Below are positions 44,620-56,191 of a stretch of DNA of 64,000 nucleotides, piece by piece. Numbering within the stretch: the stretch's first letter is position 1; each line of letters opens with the position of its first letter. This DNA comes from Methylobacterium sp. SyP6R. GTDB lineage: Bacteria; Pseudomonadota; Alphaproteobacteria; Rhizobiales; Beijerinckiaceae. The notes under the pieces were generated by a model. That model saw only the letters and a program-made list of their open reading frames with translations. It had not been told where the DNA came from and ran no database searches. The DNA is taken from positions 4,064,001 to 4,128,000 of the forward strand of contig NZ_JAAQRC020000001.1 in assembly GCF_019216885.1 (NCBI RefSeq), given 5' to 3'. Position numbers and translations under genes: made by a program.

Positions 44620-44853
44620 ATGTCCTTCCGCCTCGTCACCCTCGCGGCCCTCGGCGCCCTCGTCACGGTTCCGGCCCTTGCCGAGGACGTGACGGTGATC
44701 CGCCGCGATTCCGCGCCGGTGGAGCGCAGCACCGTGATCGAGAAGCGCTCGGTCGAGTCCACCGGCTCCGTCGGCGGCTGCGAGACCAAGACCGTGAAGA
44801 AGACCAACGAGTACGGCGACAGCAAGACCGTGCACAGCGAGCGCTGCGACTGA
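44620..44853 (+). CDS. Small secreted protein
   Basis: 77 residues. Signal peptide MSFRLVTLAALGALVTVPAL with a cut after LA before EDVTV. The mature part is about 56 residues, charged, with two Cys (GGCETKTVKKTNEYGD and HSERCD) that could pair. No named family. CTGGAG stands upstream of the ATG. A terminator hairpin shared with the convergent gene follows. Confidence 0.7.
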   Translation: MSFRLVTLAALGALVTVPALAEDVTVIRRDSAPVERSTVIEKRSVESTGSVGGCETKTVKKTNEYGDSKTVHSERCD

Positions 44854-44865
44854 TCAGGGAAGTGT

Positions 44866-44890
44866 GGGGCGGCCCGCCAGGGGCCGCCCC
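44866..44890. terminator. Convergent-gene terminator hairpin
   Basis: GGGGCGGCCC and GGGCCGCCCC form a 10-bp perfect stem with loop GCCAG between the small secreted protein gene and the leftward EF-hand gene. T-tracts are poor on both sides. Confidence 0.65.
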
Positions 44891-44902
44891 GCCTCACAGT
44901 CC

Positions 44903-45310
44903 TTACTTCAGCAGGCGCGCCAGGGCCTTGCCGGCCGGGGTGCGCATTTCCTTGGCGTCGAGGGTGCCGTCGTTGTCCGGGTCGGCCAGCTTGAAGCGGG
45001 CCTCGACCAGGGCGAGGTACTCGTTCTTGTCCAGGGTGCCGTCATTGTCCGGATCGGCCTGCTTCATGTCCTTGCGGCTGACGCGGCCCTGCAGCTCCTT
45101 GGTGTCGAGGGTGCCGTCGGCATCCTTCTCGAGCTTGTCGAACACCGCGCCGGCGGCGGCCTTGGCCTCGGCGAGGTCGATCGTGCCGTCCGAATCGGTG
45201 TCGACGGCCGCGATGGTGCGGTCGGTCTTCGGCTTGGCCTCGGCCGAGACGGGCAGGGCGAGCGGCGCGGCCAGGAGGGCGGCGAGCAGAAGCGTCCGGT
45301 TGAGGGTCAT
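44903..45310 (-). CDS. Lanmodulin-like four-EF-hand periplasmic protein
   Basis: 135 residues, with a signal peptide (LLLAALLAAPLALPVSAEA). Four 12-residue EF loops follow: residues 37-48 DTDSDGTIDLAE, 61-72 EKDADGTLDTKE, 86-97 DPDNDGTLDKNE and 110-121 DPDNDGTLDAKE. Spacing, length and linkers (AVFDKL, KELQGRVS, the C-terminal PAGKAL) resemble lanmodulin, the lanthanide-binding protein of Methylobacterium. Lanmodulin has Pro at loop position 2 in all four hands; here only hands 3 and 4 keep it, and hand 2 begins with Glu. CAGGAG precedes the ATG. Metal preference is unknown. Confidence 0.85.
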   Translation of the reverse strand: MTLNRTLLLAALLAAPLALPVSAEAKPKTDRTIAAVDTDSDGTIDLAEAKAAAGAVFDKLEKDADGTLDTKELQGRVSRKDMKQADPDNDGTLDKNEYLALVEARFKLADPDNDGTLDAKEMRTPAGKALARLLK

Positions 45311-45437
45311 GAGTGTAGAACTCCTGAGTTGAAAGCCGGGCGCCTGCCTCGTCTGCGGAGGCGCCCAGGATAATCTGGCAATCGGATACCTAACCGCACG
45401 GCGACGGTTTGCAACCCCGATTCACCCTGGGGAAGGT

Positions 45438-46760
45438 TCAGGCCTGCATCTTTTCGGCCAGGATCTTGTCGACCCGGCGTCCGTCCATGTCGACGACCTC
45501 GAAGCGCCAGCCGTTGCGCTCGAACCCGTCGCCGGCGGTGGGAATGCGGCCGAGCTGGAAGATCACGAAGCCGGCGAGCGTCGAGAAGTCGTCGCTGTCG
45601 GGCCGCTCGGTGAGGCCGAGGCGCTCGAAGGCCTCGACCGCCGGCATCATGCCGTCGATGAGCAGCGAGCCGTCCTGGCGCTCGACCACCATCGGCTCGT
45701 CGTCGTCGGTCTCCGGGATGTCGCCGGCGATCGCCTCGAGGAGGTCGGTCTGGGTGACGATGCCCTCGAGGTCGCCGTACTCGTCGACGACGATCGCCAT
45801 CCGGACGGGCTTGGCCTTGAAGGTCTCGAGCACCCGCAGGATCGGCATGCCCTCGTGGACGACGATCGGCTCGCGAATGATCGCGTCCAGCGTGATCGGC
45901 GCCCCGTCGAGGAGCTGGTTGAGAACGTCCTGCTTGCGCAGCACGCCGACGATCTCGTGGATCTCGCCCCGGCTCGCCACCAGCTGCTCGTGGCGGCAGG
46001 CGCGGATCGTCTCCAGCACCGCCTCGCGCGGGTCCTCGACGTCGATCCAGTCGACCTCGTGGCGCGGGGTCATGATGTCCCGCACCCGGCGCTCGCCGAT
46101 GCCGAAGATGCGCTGCACCGCCGCCTGCTGCGATTCCTGGATCAGGCCGGCCTCCTGGCTCGCCGCCACCAGCAGCGACAACTCGGCGGTAGAGTGCAGC
46201 GAGCCCTCGCCGGAGCCCGGCTGCAGCCCGCACAGACGCAGCACGCCGTTGCCGAGCCCGTTGAGGAACGAGATCGCCGGGCGGAAGACGAGCAGGAACA
46301 CCCGCAGCGGCCGCACGATGGCGAGCGCCGTGCGCTCGCTGCGCTGGAGCGCCAGGCTCTTAGGGGCCAGCTCGCCCAGCACGATGTGCAGCGAGGTGAT
46401 GACCACGAAGGAGAACACCACCGCGATGGCGTGGGCGCCGGCGGTGCTCGTGCCCTGCGGCAGGAAGGCGAGCAGCGGCTCGATCAGATGGGCCAGGGCG
46501 GGCTCGCCGACCCAGCCCAGCGCCAGCGACGAGATGGTGATGCCGAGCTGCGTGGCCGCCAGATGAGAATCCAGGCTGTCGACCGCCCGCTGCAGGGCAC
46601 CCGCATTGGCCCGCTTCTCGGCTACGAGCTCCTGGACCCGGCTGCGCCGGACCGCCACCAGGGCGAACTCGGCCGCGACGAAGAACCCGTTCGCGAAGAC
46701 CAGGAACACGATGGCGAACAGGCCGAGGCCCGTTCCCCAGGGACTGTCGGAGAAAATCAC
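45438..46760 (-). CDS. CNNM/CorC-type membrane protein with CBS domains
   Basis: 440 residues. An N-terminal CNNM-type transmembrane domain (about 1-190) begins AIVFLVFANGFFVAAEFALV and contains QLGITISSLALGWVGEPALA and LGELAPKSLALQRSE. Two CBS domains (about 215-340, MTPRHEVDWIDVED) and a C-terminal CorC_HlyC domain (SLLIDGMMPAVEAFERLGL) follow. Relatives take part in magnesium or cobalt homeostasis; the name hemolysin is historical. It is transcribed toward the lanmodulin-like gene, 127 bp away, with the hairpin GGGCGCCT...GAGGCGCCC (45338-45366) between. Confidence 0.9.
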   Translation of the reverse strand: MIFSDSPWGTGLGLFAIVFLVFANGFFVAAEFALVAVRRSRVQELVAEKRANAGALQRAVDSLDSHLAATQLGITISSLALGWVGEPALAHLIEPLLAFLPQGTSTAGAHAIAVVFSFVVITSLHIVLGELAPKSLALQRSERTALAIVRPLRVFLLVFRPAISFLNGLGNGVLRLCGLQPGSGEGSLHSTAELSLLVAASQEAGLIQESQQAAVQRIFGIGERRVRDIMTPRHEVDWIDVEDPREAVLETIRACRHEQLVASRGEIHEIVGVLRKQDVLNQLLDGAPITLDAIIREPIVVHEGMPILRVLETFKAKPVRMAIVVDEYGDLEGIVTQTDLLEAIAGDIPETDDDEPMVVERQDGSLLIDGMMPAVEAFERLGLTERPDSDDFSTLAGFVIFQLGRIPTAGDGFERNGWRFEVVDMDGRRVDKILAEKMQA

Positions 46761-46904
46761 CGCCTCCCGTGGCGCGACCGGCCGCGTCCGGGGTCGGACG
46801 CGGCCGGCCCCCTCATAGCAAGTCTGTCCCCCGGAGCCTATCCGTCAGACGGCCCGGGCGCGCGCTCCTCCACGGCCGATGCCGCCGAGTAAGATGCGCG
46901 GCGC

Positions 46905-47013
46905 CTCGTACGCTTGCCGATCCATCGCTTCGCGATACGGCAAGCAGCTTCGCTCAAGTGCCGCGCCGGCTTGTGATGCGCTGTCCGGAAGAAGGCTTCC
47001 GGACAGCGCATCA
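46905..47013. repeat. Two-hairpin dispersed repeat, inverted copy
   Basis: This is the reverse-orientation copy of the element at 10204-10436. The second hairpin (46912-46945) pairs GCTTGCCG with CGGCAAGC around the shared ATCGC/GCGAT core, and the first hairpin (46974-47013) pairs TGATGCGCTGTCCGGAAG with its complement. The conserved link GAGCGAAGC / GCCGGCGCGGC lies between. It lies in the 376-bp gap before purH, where no other gene is seen. Confidence 0.8.
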
Positions 47014-47136
47014 CACCGTTTTGCGGCGCAACATCTGGCCTCGACCCGCGGTTTCTGCTAGGCGCGCCGGAAATTCCTGTGCCGGCTCGGGGTTTTCCGC
47101 GGGCCGGCGCCTACGACCGAAAGACCCGGTGTCATC

Positions 47137-48738
47137 ATGGCGAGCGACCTGTCCCGCATCTCCCGCGCGCTCCTCTCCGTCTCGGACAAGACCGGGCTGG
47201 TCGAGTTCGCCCGTGCGCTCGCCGCCCGCGGCGTCACGCTGGTCTCCACCGGCGGCACCCACCGGGCCCTCACCGATGCCGGGCTGACCGTCACGGAAGT
47301 CTCCGACCTGACCGGCTTCCCGGAGATGATGGACGGGCGGGTCAAGACCCTGCATCCGGGCGTGCATGGCGGGCTGCTCGCGGTCCGCGACAACCCGGAG
47401 CACCAGGCCGCCATGCTGGCCCACGGCATCGCGGCGATCGATCTCCTCGTCGTCAACCTCTATCCCTTCGAGGCGACGTTGGCCGCGGGCAAGCCTGCTT
47501 CCGAGTGCATCGAGAACATCGACATCGGCGGCCCGGCGATGATCCGCGCGGCGGCGAAGAACCACAAGGACGTCGCGGTCGTGGTCGACGTAGCGGATTA
47601 CGCCGCGGTGCTCGCCGACCTCGACGCCCATGACGGCGCGGTCACGTTCGCGACCCGCCGGCGCCTCGCCCAGAAGGCCTATGCGCGCACCGCCTCCTAC
47701 GACGCCGCGATCTCGACCTGGCTCGCCGGCGAGATCGCGGCCGCGCCGGAGGCCCAGACCTTCCGGGCGCTGGGCGGCACGCTGGCGCAAGGCCTGCGCT
47801 ACGGCGAGAATCCGCACATGAAGGCCGCGTTCTACCGCACCGCCGGCGCCCCGCGCCCGGGCGTGGCGACCGCGCGCCAGCTCCAGGGCAAGGAACTCTC
47901 CTACAACAACATCAACGACACCGATGCCGCCTTCGAGGCGGTGAGCGAGTTCGATCCCACCCGGACCGCCGCGGTGGTCATCGTCAAGCACGCCAATCCC
48001 TGCGGCGTCGCGGAAGGCGCCGACCTGATCGAGGCCTACGAGCGGGCGCTTCGCTGCGATCCGGTCTCGGCCTTCGGCGGCATCGTCGCGCTCAACCGCA
48101 CGCTGGACGCGGAAGCCGCGAAGAAGATCGTCGAGGTCTTCACCGAGGTGATCATCGCGCCCGACGCCACCGAGGAGGCGGTCGCGATCGTCGCCGCCAA
48201 GAAGAACCTGCGCCTCCTCACCACCGGCGGCGTCGCCGATCCCCGTAGCCCCGGCCAGGCCTGGCGCACGGTGGCCGGCGGCTTCCTGGTGCAGGACCGC
48301 GACAACGCCGTCGTCGACGACATGCCGCTCAAGGTCGTCACCAAGCGCGCGCCGACCGAGGCCGAATTGTCGGATTTGCGCTTCGCCTTCCGGGTCGCCA
48401 AGCACGTGAAGTCGAACGCCATCGTCTATGCCAAGGACGGCGCCACGGTCGGCATCGGCGCCGGGCAGATGTCGCGGGTCGATTCCTCGCGCATCGCCGC
48501 CTGGAAGGCGGCGGAAGCCGCCAAGGCCGCCGGCCTGCCCGAGAGCCTCGCCCGCGGGGCGGTGGTGGCCTCCGACGCGTTCTTCCCCTTCGCCGACGGC
48601 CTCTTGGCGGCGGCCGAGGCGGGCGCTACGGCGGTGATCCAGCCCGGCGGCTCGATGCGCGACGACGACGTGATCCGTGCCGCCGACGAGGCGGGCTTGG
48701 CCATGGTGCTGACCGGCCACCGCCACTTCCGGCACTGA
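47137..48738 (+). CDS. purH: Bifunctional AICAR transformylase/IMP cyclohydrolase
   Basis: PurH carries out the last two steps of IMP synthesis. 533 residues: the N-terminal cyclohydrolase ([47 protein letters not shown]) and the C-terminal transformylase ([28 protein letters not shown], the Lys-His pair in [14 protein letters not shown] and [16 protein letters not shown]). The ATG at 47137 follows a GTGTCATC context. The C-terminus RHFRH is normal. A duplicated hairpin follows the stop. Confidence 0.97.
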   Translation: MASDLSRISRALLSVSDKTGLVEFARALAARGVTLVSTGGTHRALTDAGLTVTEVSDLTGFPEMMDGRVKTLHPGVHGGLLAVRDNPEHQAAMLAHGIAAIDLLVVNLYPFEATLAAGKPASECIENIDIGGPAMIRAAAKNHKDVAVVVDVADYAAVLADLDAHDGAVTFATRRRLAQKAYARTASYDAAISTWLAGEIAAAPEAQTFRALGGTLAQGLRYGENPHMKAAFYRTAGAPRPGVATARQLQGKELSYNNINDTDAAFEAVSEFDPTRTAAVVIVKHANPCGVAEGADLIEAYERALRCDPVSAFGGIVALNRTLDAEAAKKIVEVFTEVIIAPDATEEAVAIVAAKKNLRLLTTGGVADPRSPGQAWRTVAGGFLVQDRDNAVVDDMPLKVVTKRAPTEAELSDLRFAFRVAKHVKSNAIVYAKDGATVGIGAGQMSRVDSSRIAAWKAAEAAKAAGLPESLARGAVVASDAFFPFADGLLAAAEAGATAVIQPGGSMRDDDVIRAADEAGLAMVLTGHRHFRH

Positions 48739-48750
48739 GGAACCCCGGTC

Positions 48751-48818
48751 GGCCCGTTGACCGACGGGCCGGCCTCGGCCAACCGGCCCGTTGACCGACG
48801 GGCCGGCCTCGGCCAAGC
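48751..48818. repeat. 34-bp tandem duplication of a hairpin after purH
   Basis: The unit GGCCCGTTGACCGACGGGCC followed by GGCCTCGGCCAA occurs twice head to tail with one or two differences. Each unit can form a stem GGCCCGT/ACGGGCC. It lies between the purH stop and the DUF3422 start and could act as a terminator. Confidence 0.8.
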
Positions 48819-48848
48819 CTCACGGCGACGTGAGGAGAGGCGGACGCG

Positions 48849-50132
48849 ATGCGGCTGGACGAACACCCCCTGCGGGCGCGGGTGCTGGCGGAGGTCCATG
48901 CCCGGCCGTTCACCCCGGTCAAGACGCCCCGCCGCTTCCTGCACTACGCCTTCCTGACCGACGGCGACGCCGCGGCGGCCGATCGCGACGCGCTGGAGGC
49001 CTATTGCACGGGCTTAGGGCATCCGGGCCCGGCGCCGGGGGCCAAGCAGCACCGGGTGGTGTTTTCCGGCGCGATCCTGCGCTGGGAGAGCCACAGCGAG
49101 TTCACCACCTATACTTGGGAGTTCGGCGACCCCCAGGGCCACGCCTTCCAGCCTCAGCCCGACGCTCTCGACGGCGCGATGGGGGAGGTGGCCCAGCCCG
49201 GCCCGCTCCTCGTCGCGGTCGACCTGCACCTCGTGCCGGCGGTCAATGACGGCTTGCCGTCCGACGCGGTCTCGGGATTCAACGCCGCCTCCCTGGCCAT
49301 GGCGGAGGCGGAAGGGGGCGCGGCGGTGATCGCCACCGACTTCCAGCCCGATCCGCACGGCTATGTCCGCATCGTGGTCGCCGACCGGCGCCTGAGCCGC
49401 CTCGGCGCCGGCACCCTGGTGCAGCGCCTGCTCGAGATCGAGACCTACCGGACGCTCGCCCTCCTCGGCCTGCCGGAGGCGCAAGGCCTCGGGCCGACGA
49501 TCCGGCGGATCGAGACCGCCCTGCCGCCCCTGATGGAGGCGATGCGCTCCAGCGAGGGGTTTTCGGAGAACCACGCCCTCCTCGACGAGCTGATCGGGCT
49601 CGCGGCGGAGCTGGAGGCCGGCGCGTCCCGGGCGATGTACCGGTTCGGGGCGACGCGGGCCTATGACGAACTGGTGCGTCTGCGCCTCTCCTCCGCGGGC
49701 GAGCACGCGCTGCCGGGGCAGACGAGCTGGTCGGTCTTCCTCGCCCGGCGCTACAACCCGGCGATCCGCACCTGCACGACGATCGCCGAGCGGCAGGACC
49801 TGCTCTCGCGCAAGCTCGCCCGGGCGGCGCAGATGCTGCGGACCCGGGTCGATATCGACCTGGAGCGCCAGAACCAGGCCCAGCTCCAATCGATGAACGA
49901 CCGGGTGCGGCTGCAATTGCGGCTGCAGCAGACCGTCGAGGGCCTCTCGGTCGCGGCGATCACCTACTACGTCGCCAGCCTCGTCCACCATGTGCTGGAG
50001 GGCGTCCACCATGCCGGTGTCCCGGTCGATGCGACGGTCGGGACGGCGATATCGGTGCCGCTGGTGCTGGTGGGGGTGTGGTGGACGGTGCGGCGGATCC
50101 GGCGGGCGCATGCGGAGCCGGGGGGGCATTGA
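48849..50132 (+). CDS. DUF3422 family membrane protein
   Basis: 427 residues, starting [20 protein letters not shown], the typical DUF3422 N-terminus. The middle is soluble ([20 protein letters not shown]); the C-terminal part has a coiled coil ([19 protein letters not shown]) and two hydrophobic segments ([19 protein letters not shown] and [17 protein letters not shown]). The family is found in alpha- and betaproteobacteria and has no known function. AGGAGAGGC precedes the ATG. Confidence 0.88.
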   Translation: MRLDEHPLRARVLAEVHARPFTPVKTPRRFLHYAFLTDGDAAAADRDALEAYCTGLGHPGPAPGAKQHRVVFSGAILRWESHSEFTTYTWEFGDPQGHAFQPQPDALDGAMGEVAQPGPLLVAVDLHLVPAVNDGLPSDAVSGFNAASLAMAEAEGGAAVIATDFQPDPHGYVRIVVADRRLSRLGAGTLVQRLLEIETYRTLALLGLPEAQGLGPTIRRIETALPPLMEAMRSSEGFSENHALLDELIGLAAELEAGASRAMYRFGATRAYDELVRLRLSSAGEHALPGQTSWSVFLARRYNPAIRTCTTIAERQDLLSRKLARAAQMLRTRVDIDLERQNQAQLQSMNDRVRLQLRLQQTVEGLSVAAITYYVASLVHHVLEGVHHAGVPVDATVGTAISVPLVLVGVWWTVRRIRRAHAEPGGH

Positions 50133-50163
50133 GGAAACCGGCCGATGCCCACGCCGGCGTGCA

Positions 50164-50673
50164 TCACCTCCGAGAGGCAGTGAACGAAGCGGCGATATCG
50201 GCGATCGAACGGACGAGTTCGTATTCGCTGTTCCGCGTGGCGACGAATCCCCATCGCTGCCAGAATGCCACGGCCTCTTCGTCCACCGCATGAACCATGA
50301 CCGCACGTCCGCCGACGAGCGCCGCCGCCTTCACACAGCGGGTCAGCGCGTGATTGAGCAAGCCTTTACCGATTCCGCGCCCTGCCCAACCGACATCTGT
50401 CGCAAGCTGGCCTAGCAGCAGGCACGGCACCGGATCGGGTGGCTGCCCGGTTCGGATCGCGCGCGGCAGAATGTTCGGAACGACGGCCGTTGGCGCCAGT
50501 CCATAATAACCGACCACCCGGCAGGCCTCGTGCACGACCATCACTGCCGTGAAGCCTTTCTCCTGGTTGGACAGGGCTCGTGTCTTGAGCCACCGATCGA
50601 GAACCAGCTTGCCGCACGAGAACGCCGCTGTCTCGTGCGACGCGCAGAGCGGTTCGGGCGCGGACAGGCCCAC
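50164..50673 (-). CDS. GNAT-family acetyltransferase toxin (TacT/AtaT-like)
   Basis: 169 residues with a GTG start. N-terminal AAFSCGKLVLDRWLKTRAL, central VVGYYGLAPTAVVP and acetyl-CoA binding QLATDVGWAGRGIGKGLL match toxins that acetylate aminoacyl-tRNA, with GRAVMVHAVDEEAVAFWQRW near the end. It is 3 bp downstream of a DUF1778 antitoxin gene, the standard order of this type II toxin-antitoxin family. The tRNA target is unknown. Confidence 0.88.
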   Translation of the reverse strand: MGLSAPEPLCASHETAAFSCGKLVLDRWLKTRALSNQEKGFTAVMVVHEACRVVGYYGLAPTAVVPNILPRAIRTGQPPDPVPCLLLGQLATDVGWAGRGIGKGLLNHALTRCVKAAALVGGRAVMVHAVDEEAVAFWQRWGFVATRNSEYELVRSIADIAASFTASRR

Positions 50674-50676
50674 GTA

Positions 50677-50970
50677 TCAGCCTTCGTCGTCTCGGTTGTC
50701 CCAAGGCGCGCGGTGTCTGGCGATCTCGACGATTTCAGGCACCACAGTGGCGGGCGCCGAAATGATGCTCATAAATTCCGCGAATGCTTCGGGATCGAGG
50801 CGAATCAGCCGCTGGTCCATCAGCACTTCTTCAGCCGTGAGAACGGCGGCCTCGCGGACGAAGTCGGTGCGGGACCTGCCGCGCAATCTCGCGGCCCGGT
50901 CGATCAATGCCAGGTCAGACTCCGGCAGGCGCATCGAGATCGGGTGATCCTTCCGGGCATTGGCGGGCAT
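50677..50970 (-). CDS. DUF1778 antitoxin (ribbon-helix-helix)
   Basis: 97 residues. The N-terminal ribbon-helix-helix is ISMRLPESDLALIDRAARLR and SRTDFVREAAVLTAEEVL, as in TacA/AtaR antitoxins that neutralise GNAT toxins and repress their own promoter. The C-terminus (DPEAFAEFMSIIS onward) would wrap the toxin. GGAGAGG precedes the ATG at 50970. An imperfect inverted repeat TGCATTCTGCA lies about 40 bp upstream and may be the operator. Confidence 0.9.
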   Translation of the reverse strand: MPANARKDHPISMRLPESDLALIDRAARLRGRSRTDFVREAAVLTAEEVLMDQRLIRLDPEAFAEFMSIISAPATVVPEIVEIARHRAPWDNRDDEG

Positions 50971-51074
50971 GACACCTCTCCTCCACGAGAAGGTAAGGGA
51001 GCGTCATGCATTCTGCAATACAATCCGGATCGCCTGAGGGGCGGCGCCCAATGGCTGCCGCCCCCCTCATCCCA

Positions 51075-52766
51075 TCAATGCGCGTGCGCGCCGGCCGCCC
51101 CGATGCCGGTCTCGGAGCGCACGAACTGCGCCTCGAAGGCCGCCCGCTCGCGCTTGGCCCGGGCGCTGTTGTCGATCTTCGACACGATCCAAATCCCCAG
51201 GAACGCGATCGGCATCGAGAACAGGGCCGGGTTGTCGTAGGGGAAGAGCGCCGCGGGATGGCCGAAGGTGGTGACCCACACCGCCTTCGACAGCACCACC
51301 ATCACGACCGCCGCGACGAGGCCGGCGAGGCCGCCGACGAGGGCGCCGAGCGTCGTGGTGCCCTTCCACAGGATCGACATCGCGAGGACCGGGAAGTTGC
51401 AGCTCGCCGCCACCGAGAAGGCGAGGCCGACCATGAAGGCGACGTTCTGGTTCTCGAACACGTAGCCGAGATAGATCGCCACCAGGCCGATCACCACGGC
51501 CGCGCCCTTGGACAGGTTGACCTCGGTGCGCTCGGTGGTGCGGCCGCGGGCGAAGACCTGGGCGTAGAGGTCGTGGCTCACCGCCGAGGCGCCGGCCAGC
51601 GTCAGGCCGGCCACCACCGCCAGGATCGTCGCGAAGGCCACCGCCGAGATGAAGCCGAGGAAGTACGGGCCGGCCACCGCGTTGGCGAGGTTCACCGCCA
51701 CCATGTTGGTCGAGCCGTTCATGCCGGCGAGCTTGTCGTAGGTGCCGTCCGCGGCGAGCTTGAAGTAGCTCGGATCCGACATCAGCAGGGCGATGCCGCC
51801 GAAGCCGATGATGAAGGTGAGGATGTAGAAATAGCCGATCAGGCCGGTGGCGTAGAACACCGACTTGCGGGCCGCCTGCGCGTCCGAGACGGTGAAGAAG
51901 CGCATCAGGATGTGCGGCAGGCCGGCGGTGCCGAACATCAGGCCGATGCCGAGCGAGATGGTGTCGATCGGGTTCGCCACCGGGCTTTTCGGATTTCCGC
52001 TCGGGCCCATGATCGCGTCGCCGTTGGGGTGGACGCTGGTGGCGGCGGCAAACAGCTTCTCGGGGCTGAAGCCGTACTTGTAGAGCACGGCGCCGGCCAT
52101 GAAGGTCGCGCCGAACAGCAGCAGGCAGGCCTTGATCACCTGGACCCAGGTCGTCGCCTTCATGCCGCCGAAGGCGACGTAGACGATCATCAGCAGGCCG
52201 ACGATGATGACGGCGTAGAGGTAGGGCAGGCCGAACAGCAGCTGGATCAGCTTGCCGGCCCCGACCATCTGGGCGATCAGGTAGAACGCCACCACCACGA
52301 GCGTGCCGGTCGCCGACAGGATGCGGATCCGGGTCTGGTCGAGGCGGAAGCTCGCCACGTCGGCGAAGGTGAACTTGCCGAGATTGCGCAGGCGCTCGGC
52401 GATCAGGAACAGCACGATCGGCCAGCCGACGAGGAACCCGGTCGAGTAGATCAGCCCGTCGAAGCCGAAGCTGTAGACCATGCCGGAGATGCCGAGGAAC
52501 GAGGCCGCCGACATGTAGTCGCCGGCGATCGCCAGCGCATTGGTGCCGGCCGAGATGCCGCCGCCGGCGGCGTAGAAGTCGGCGGCCGATTTCGAGCCCT
52601 TGGCCGCCTTGTAGGTGATGCCGAGGGTGAACAGCACGAAGAACAGGAACATGCCGATCGCCGGCCAGTTCGTCGCCTGCTGCTGCACGGCGCCGAGGTC
52701 GGGACCCGCCGCGAGGGCGGCCGTGGGGGCGAGGAGCGCCAGGGCGCTGAAGGCGAGGCTTTTCAT
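51075..52766 (-). CDS. actP: Cation/acetate symporter ActP
   Basis: 563 residues, a sodium:solute symporter with about thirteen helices after a signal-like N-terminus ([16 protein letters not shown]). Motifs: [57 protein letters not shown] and [17 protein letters not shown] all match ActP. It imports acetate, glyoxylate or similar acids with a cation. Its ATG overlaps the stop of the DUF485 gene (ATGA), as usual for this pair, and acs lies just upstream. Confidence 0.94.
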   Translation of the reverse strand: MKSLAFSALALLAPTAALAAGPDLGAVQQQATNWPAIGMFLFFVLFTLGITYKAAKGSKSAADFYAAGGGISAGTNALAIAGDYMSAASFLGISGMVYSFGFDGLIYSTGFLVGWPIVLFLIAERLRNLGKFTFADVASFRLDQTRIRILSATGTLVVVAFYLIAQMVGAGKLIQLLFGLPYLYAVIIVGLLMIVYVAFGGMKATTWVQVIKACLLLFGATFMAGAVLYKYGFSPEKLFAAATSVHPNGDAIMGPSGNPKSPVANPIDTISLGIGLMFGTAGLPHILMRFFTVSDAQAARKSVFYATGLIGYFYILTFIIGFGGIALLMSDPSYFKLAADGTYDKLAGMNGSTNMVAVNLANAVAGPYFLGFISAVAFATILAVVAGLTLAGASAVSHDLYAQVFARGRTTERTEVNLSKGAAVVIGLVAIYLGYVFENQNVAFMVGLAFSVAASCNFPVLAMSILWKGTTTLGALVGGLAGLVAAVVMVVLSKAVWVTTFGHPAALFPYDNPALFSMPIAFLGIWIVSKIDNSARAKRERAAFEAQFVRSETGIGAAGAHAH

Positions 52767-53071
52767 CGGGCGAGGTCCCGGTTCAGGTCGCGGGTCAGGT
52801 CGTCGAAGCGGCCATTGGCGCGGAAGACGTAGATCCCGGTGAGCAGGAAGGCGGCGAGGATCACGCCCACGCCGAGCACCAGGCCGAGCGAGGCGGTGCC
52901 ACCGAAAACCTTCGTCGACATCAGGCCGTGCGCGAAGGCGATGAGCAGGATGAAGACGAGGTAGATCGCCAGCATCAACCCGGAGAGGATCCAGGCGAAG
53001 CGGGTGCGCTCGTGCACCAACTGGCGGAATGTCGGGTTCACCAGAACCCGTGCGGTGTCTGCCTCTGCCAT
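52763..53071 (-). CDS. DUF485 membrane protein (YjcH-like)
   Basis: 102 residues with two helices: [20 protein letters not shown] and [39 protein letters not shown] is the family N-terminus. DUF485 proteins accompany ActP and probably help its assembly or activity. I chose the ATG at 53071; the frame runs upstream but without family sequence. The 295-bp gap to acs holds the acs terminator and presumably the promoter of this pair. Confidence 0.9.
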   Translation of the reverse strand: MAEADTARVLVNPTFRQLVHERTRFAWILSGLMLAIYLVFILLIAFAHGLMSTKVFGGTASLGLVLGVGVILAAFLLTGIYVFRANGRFDDLTRDLNRDLAR

Positions 53072-53332
53072 CGGCGGGCCTCCCCTATGTTTCTCTTCTG
53101 TAGCCGGACACGGCTCCGCCGCGCGCCGCGAGCGGCACGGCACGATGAAACCGGTGCGTCGATCCGTCTGTTGCCTGGTCTCGACAGGCTTGAGCTTGCG
53201 CCGACTGTCCGTGCTGCGGCGCAATAATCCCGATGACGCGATTCTCTAGCGAATGCCAGCGCAAAGGGACTGAAAACATCCGCGATGCGACGAAGGTCTG
53301 ATAAGCGCGGCCGTCTCGTGCGGGATTAAAAA

Positions 53333-53360
53333 GGCCGGGGCCCCGAGCGGGGCCCCGGCC
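53333..53360 (-). terminator. acs terminator
   Basis: On the minus strand GGCCGGGGCCCC and GGGGCCCCGGCC form a 12-bp stem with a 4-base loop, followed by TTTTTAAT. It lies directly after the acs stop at 53367. Confidence 0.9.
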
Positions 53361-53366
53361 TCACGA

Positions 53367-55316
<1,950 letters not shown>

Positions 55317-55464
55317 GGCGCTCCTCCCCTGTATGCCCTGCCCGGTCGAGGACCGGTTGGTTGCAGCCGGTTTAGGCGCCGGCTCGCCGCGCCCGCAACC
55401 GCTCATTCCGTCTAATGCAGACCGGATTAATGCGCCCGGGTCGACGTAACGGTGACGCGCCCCT

Positions 55465-55725
55465 CTACTCGGTGCAACCGGTGCAGATGCCGGTGTCGAT
55501 GTGGCGCTGGATCGCGCGGTCGCGCTCGCGCAGTTCCGGGGTCAGGCCGGCATCGGGGCCCAGCGCCGCGCCCGGCGGCTTGGTCTGGCCGACGCCGGTG
55601 GTCTCGCGCGGGGCGATGGAGCCGGTGACGGCCGGATCGCGCACGCGCGCCTCGGCCTGCGCCAGCAGCGGCAAGGGGGCGAGGGACACCGTCAGCAGGG
55701 CGGCGACGAGATGCGACTGACGCAT
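55465..55725 (-). CDS. Small secreted protein
   Basis: 86 residues. Signal peptide [20 protein letters not shown] with a cut near AQA or AEA. The mature part is about 62 residues and ends in [10 protein letters not shown] with a CxxC, which could bind metal or form a disulfide. The AGGCCTCC context and the ATG at 55725 fit. No family recognised. Confidence 0.65.
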   Translation of the reverse strand: MRQSHLVAALLTVSLAPLPLLAQAEARVRDPAVTGSIAPRETTGVGQTKPPGAALGPDAGLTPELRERDRAIQRHIDTGICTGCTE

Positions 55726-55933
55726 GGAGGCCTCCTTCGAAAGTCCGAAGTGCCCGGAAATCGCCTCCGGGTCTCTCGTAAGGACAACGTAAGGGCATCG
55801 CCCCGGTTCACGATTGATATGTGCGCCCGAGCACTTGCCTGTCGGTACGGCAGCGGGTGCTCCTCCGCCTCATGAATTCGGGGCGATCGCGCGAGGCGCA
55901 AGGCTGTCCCGGATCGAGAAATGGCGCTGGATT

Positions 55934-56127
55934 CCCCTCTCCCCGCGGGCGGGGAGAGGGCTGCTGACCCCTTGTAGGGTCAGCAGCGAGCCCGCAGGGC
56001 GAAGGTGAGGGGGTGTTTCCGGAAGAGCCTCATCCGGAAACACCCCCTCACCCTCGCTCCGGCTTCGCCTCCGCTTGCCGTGTCTCCTGAACGTCGACAC
56101 GGCCCTCTCCCCGCCCGCGGGGAGAGG
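55934..56127. repeat. Variable-hairpin palindromic element, copy C
   Basis: About 194 bp. The outer blocks are CCCCTCTCCCCGCGGGCGG and CCCCGCCCGCGGGGAGAGG. Copy-specific hairpins: CTGCTGACCC/GGGTCAGCAG at 55961-55986, GTGTTTCCGGA/TCCGGAAACAC in the centre, and GCCGTGTC/GACACGGC at 56077-56103. It fills most of the gap 55726-56191, where there is no gene. Confidence 0.85.
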
Positions 56128-56191
56128 AGATGTCCCGCCCCATTTCTTTTGCCCGGACAGCCCTGCCCAAAGCGGGAAGGCCGTTGCCCGC

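Noticed and set aside
45438..46760. Hemolysin
   Set aside because: The name is historical; the domains are CNNM, CBS and CorC_HlyC, typical of ion-homeostasis proteins.
48751..48818. CRISPR array or attachment-site duplication
   Set aside because: Only two adjoining units without spacers, and no integrase nearby.
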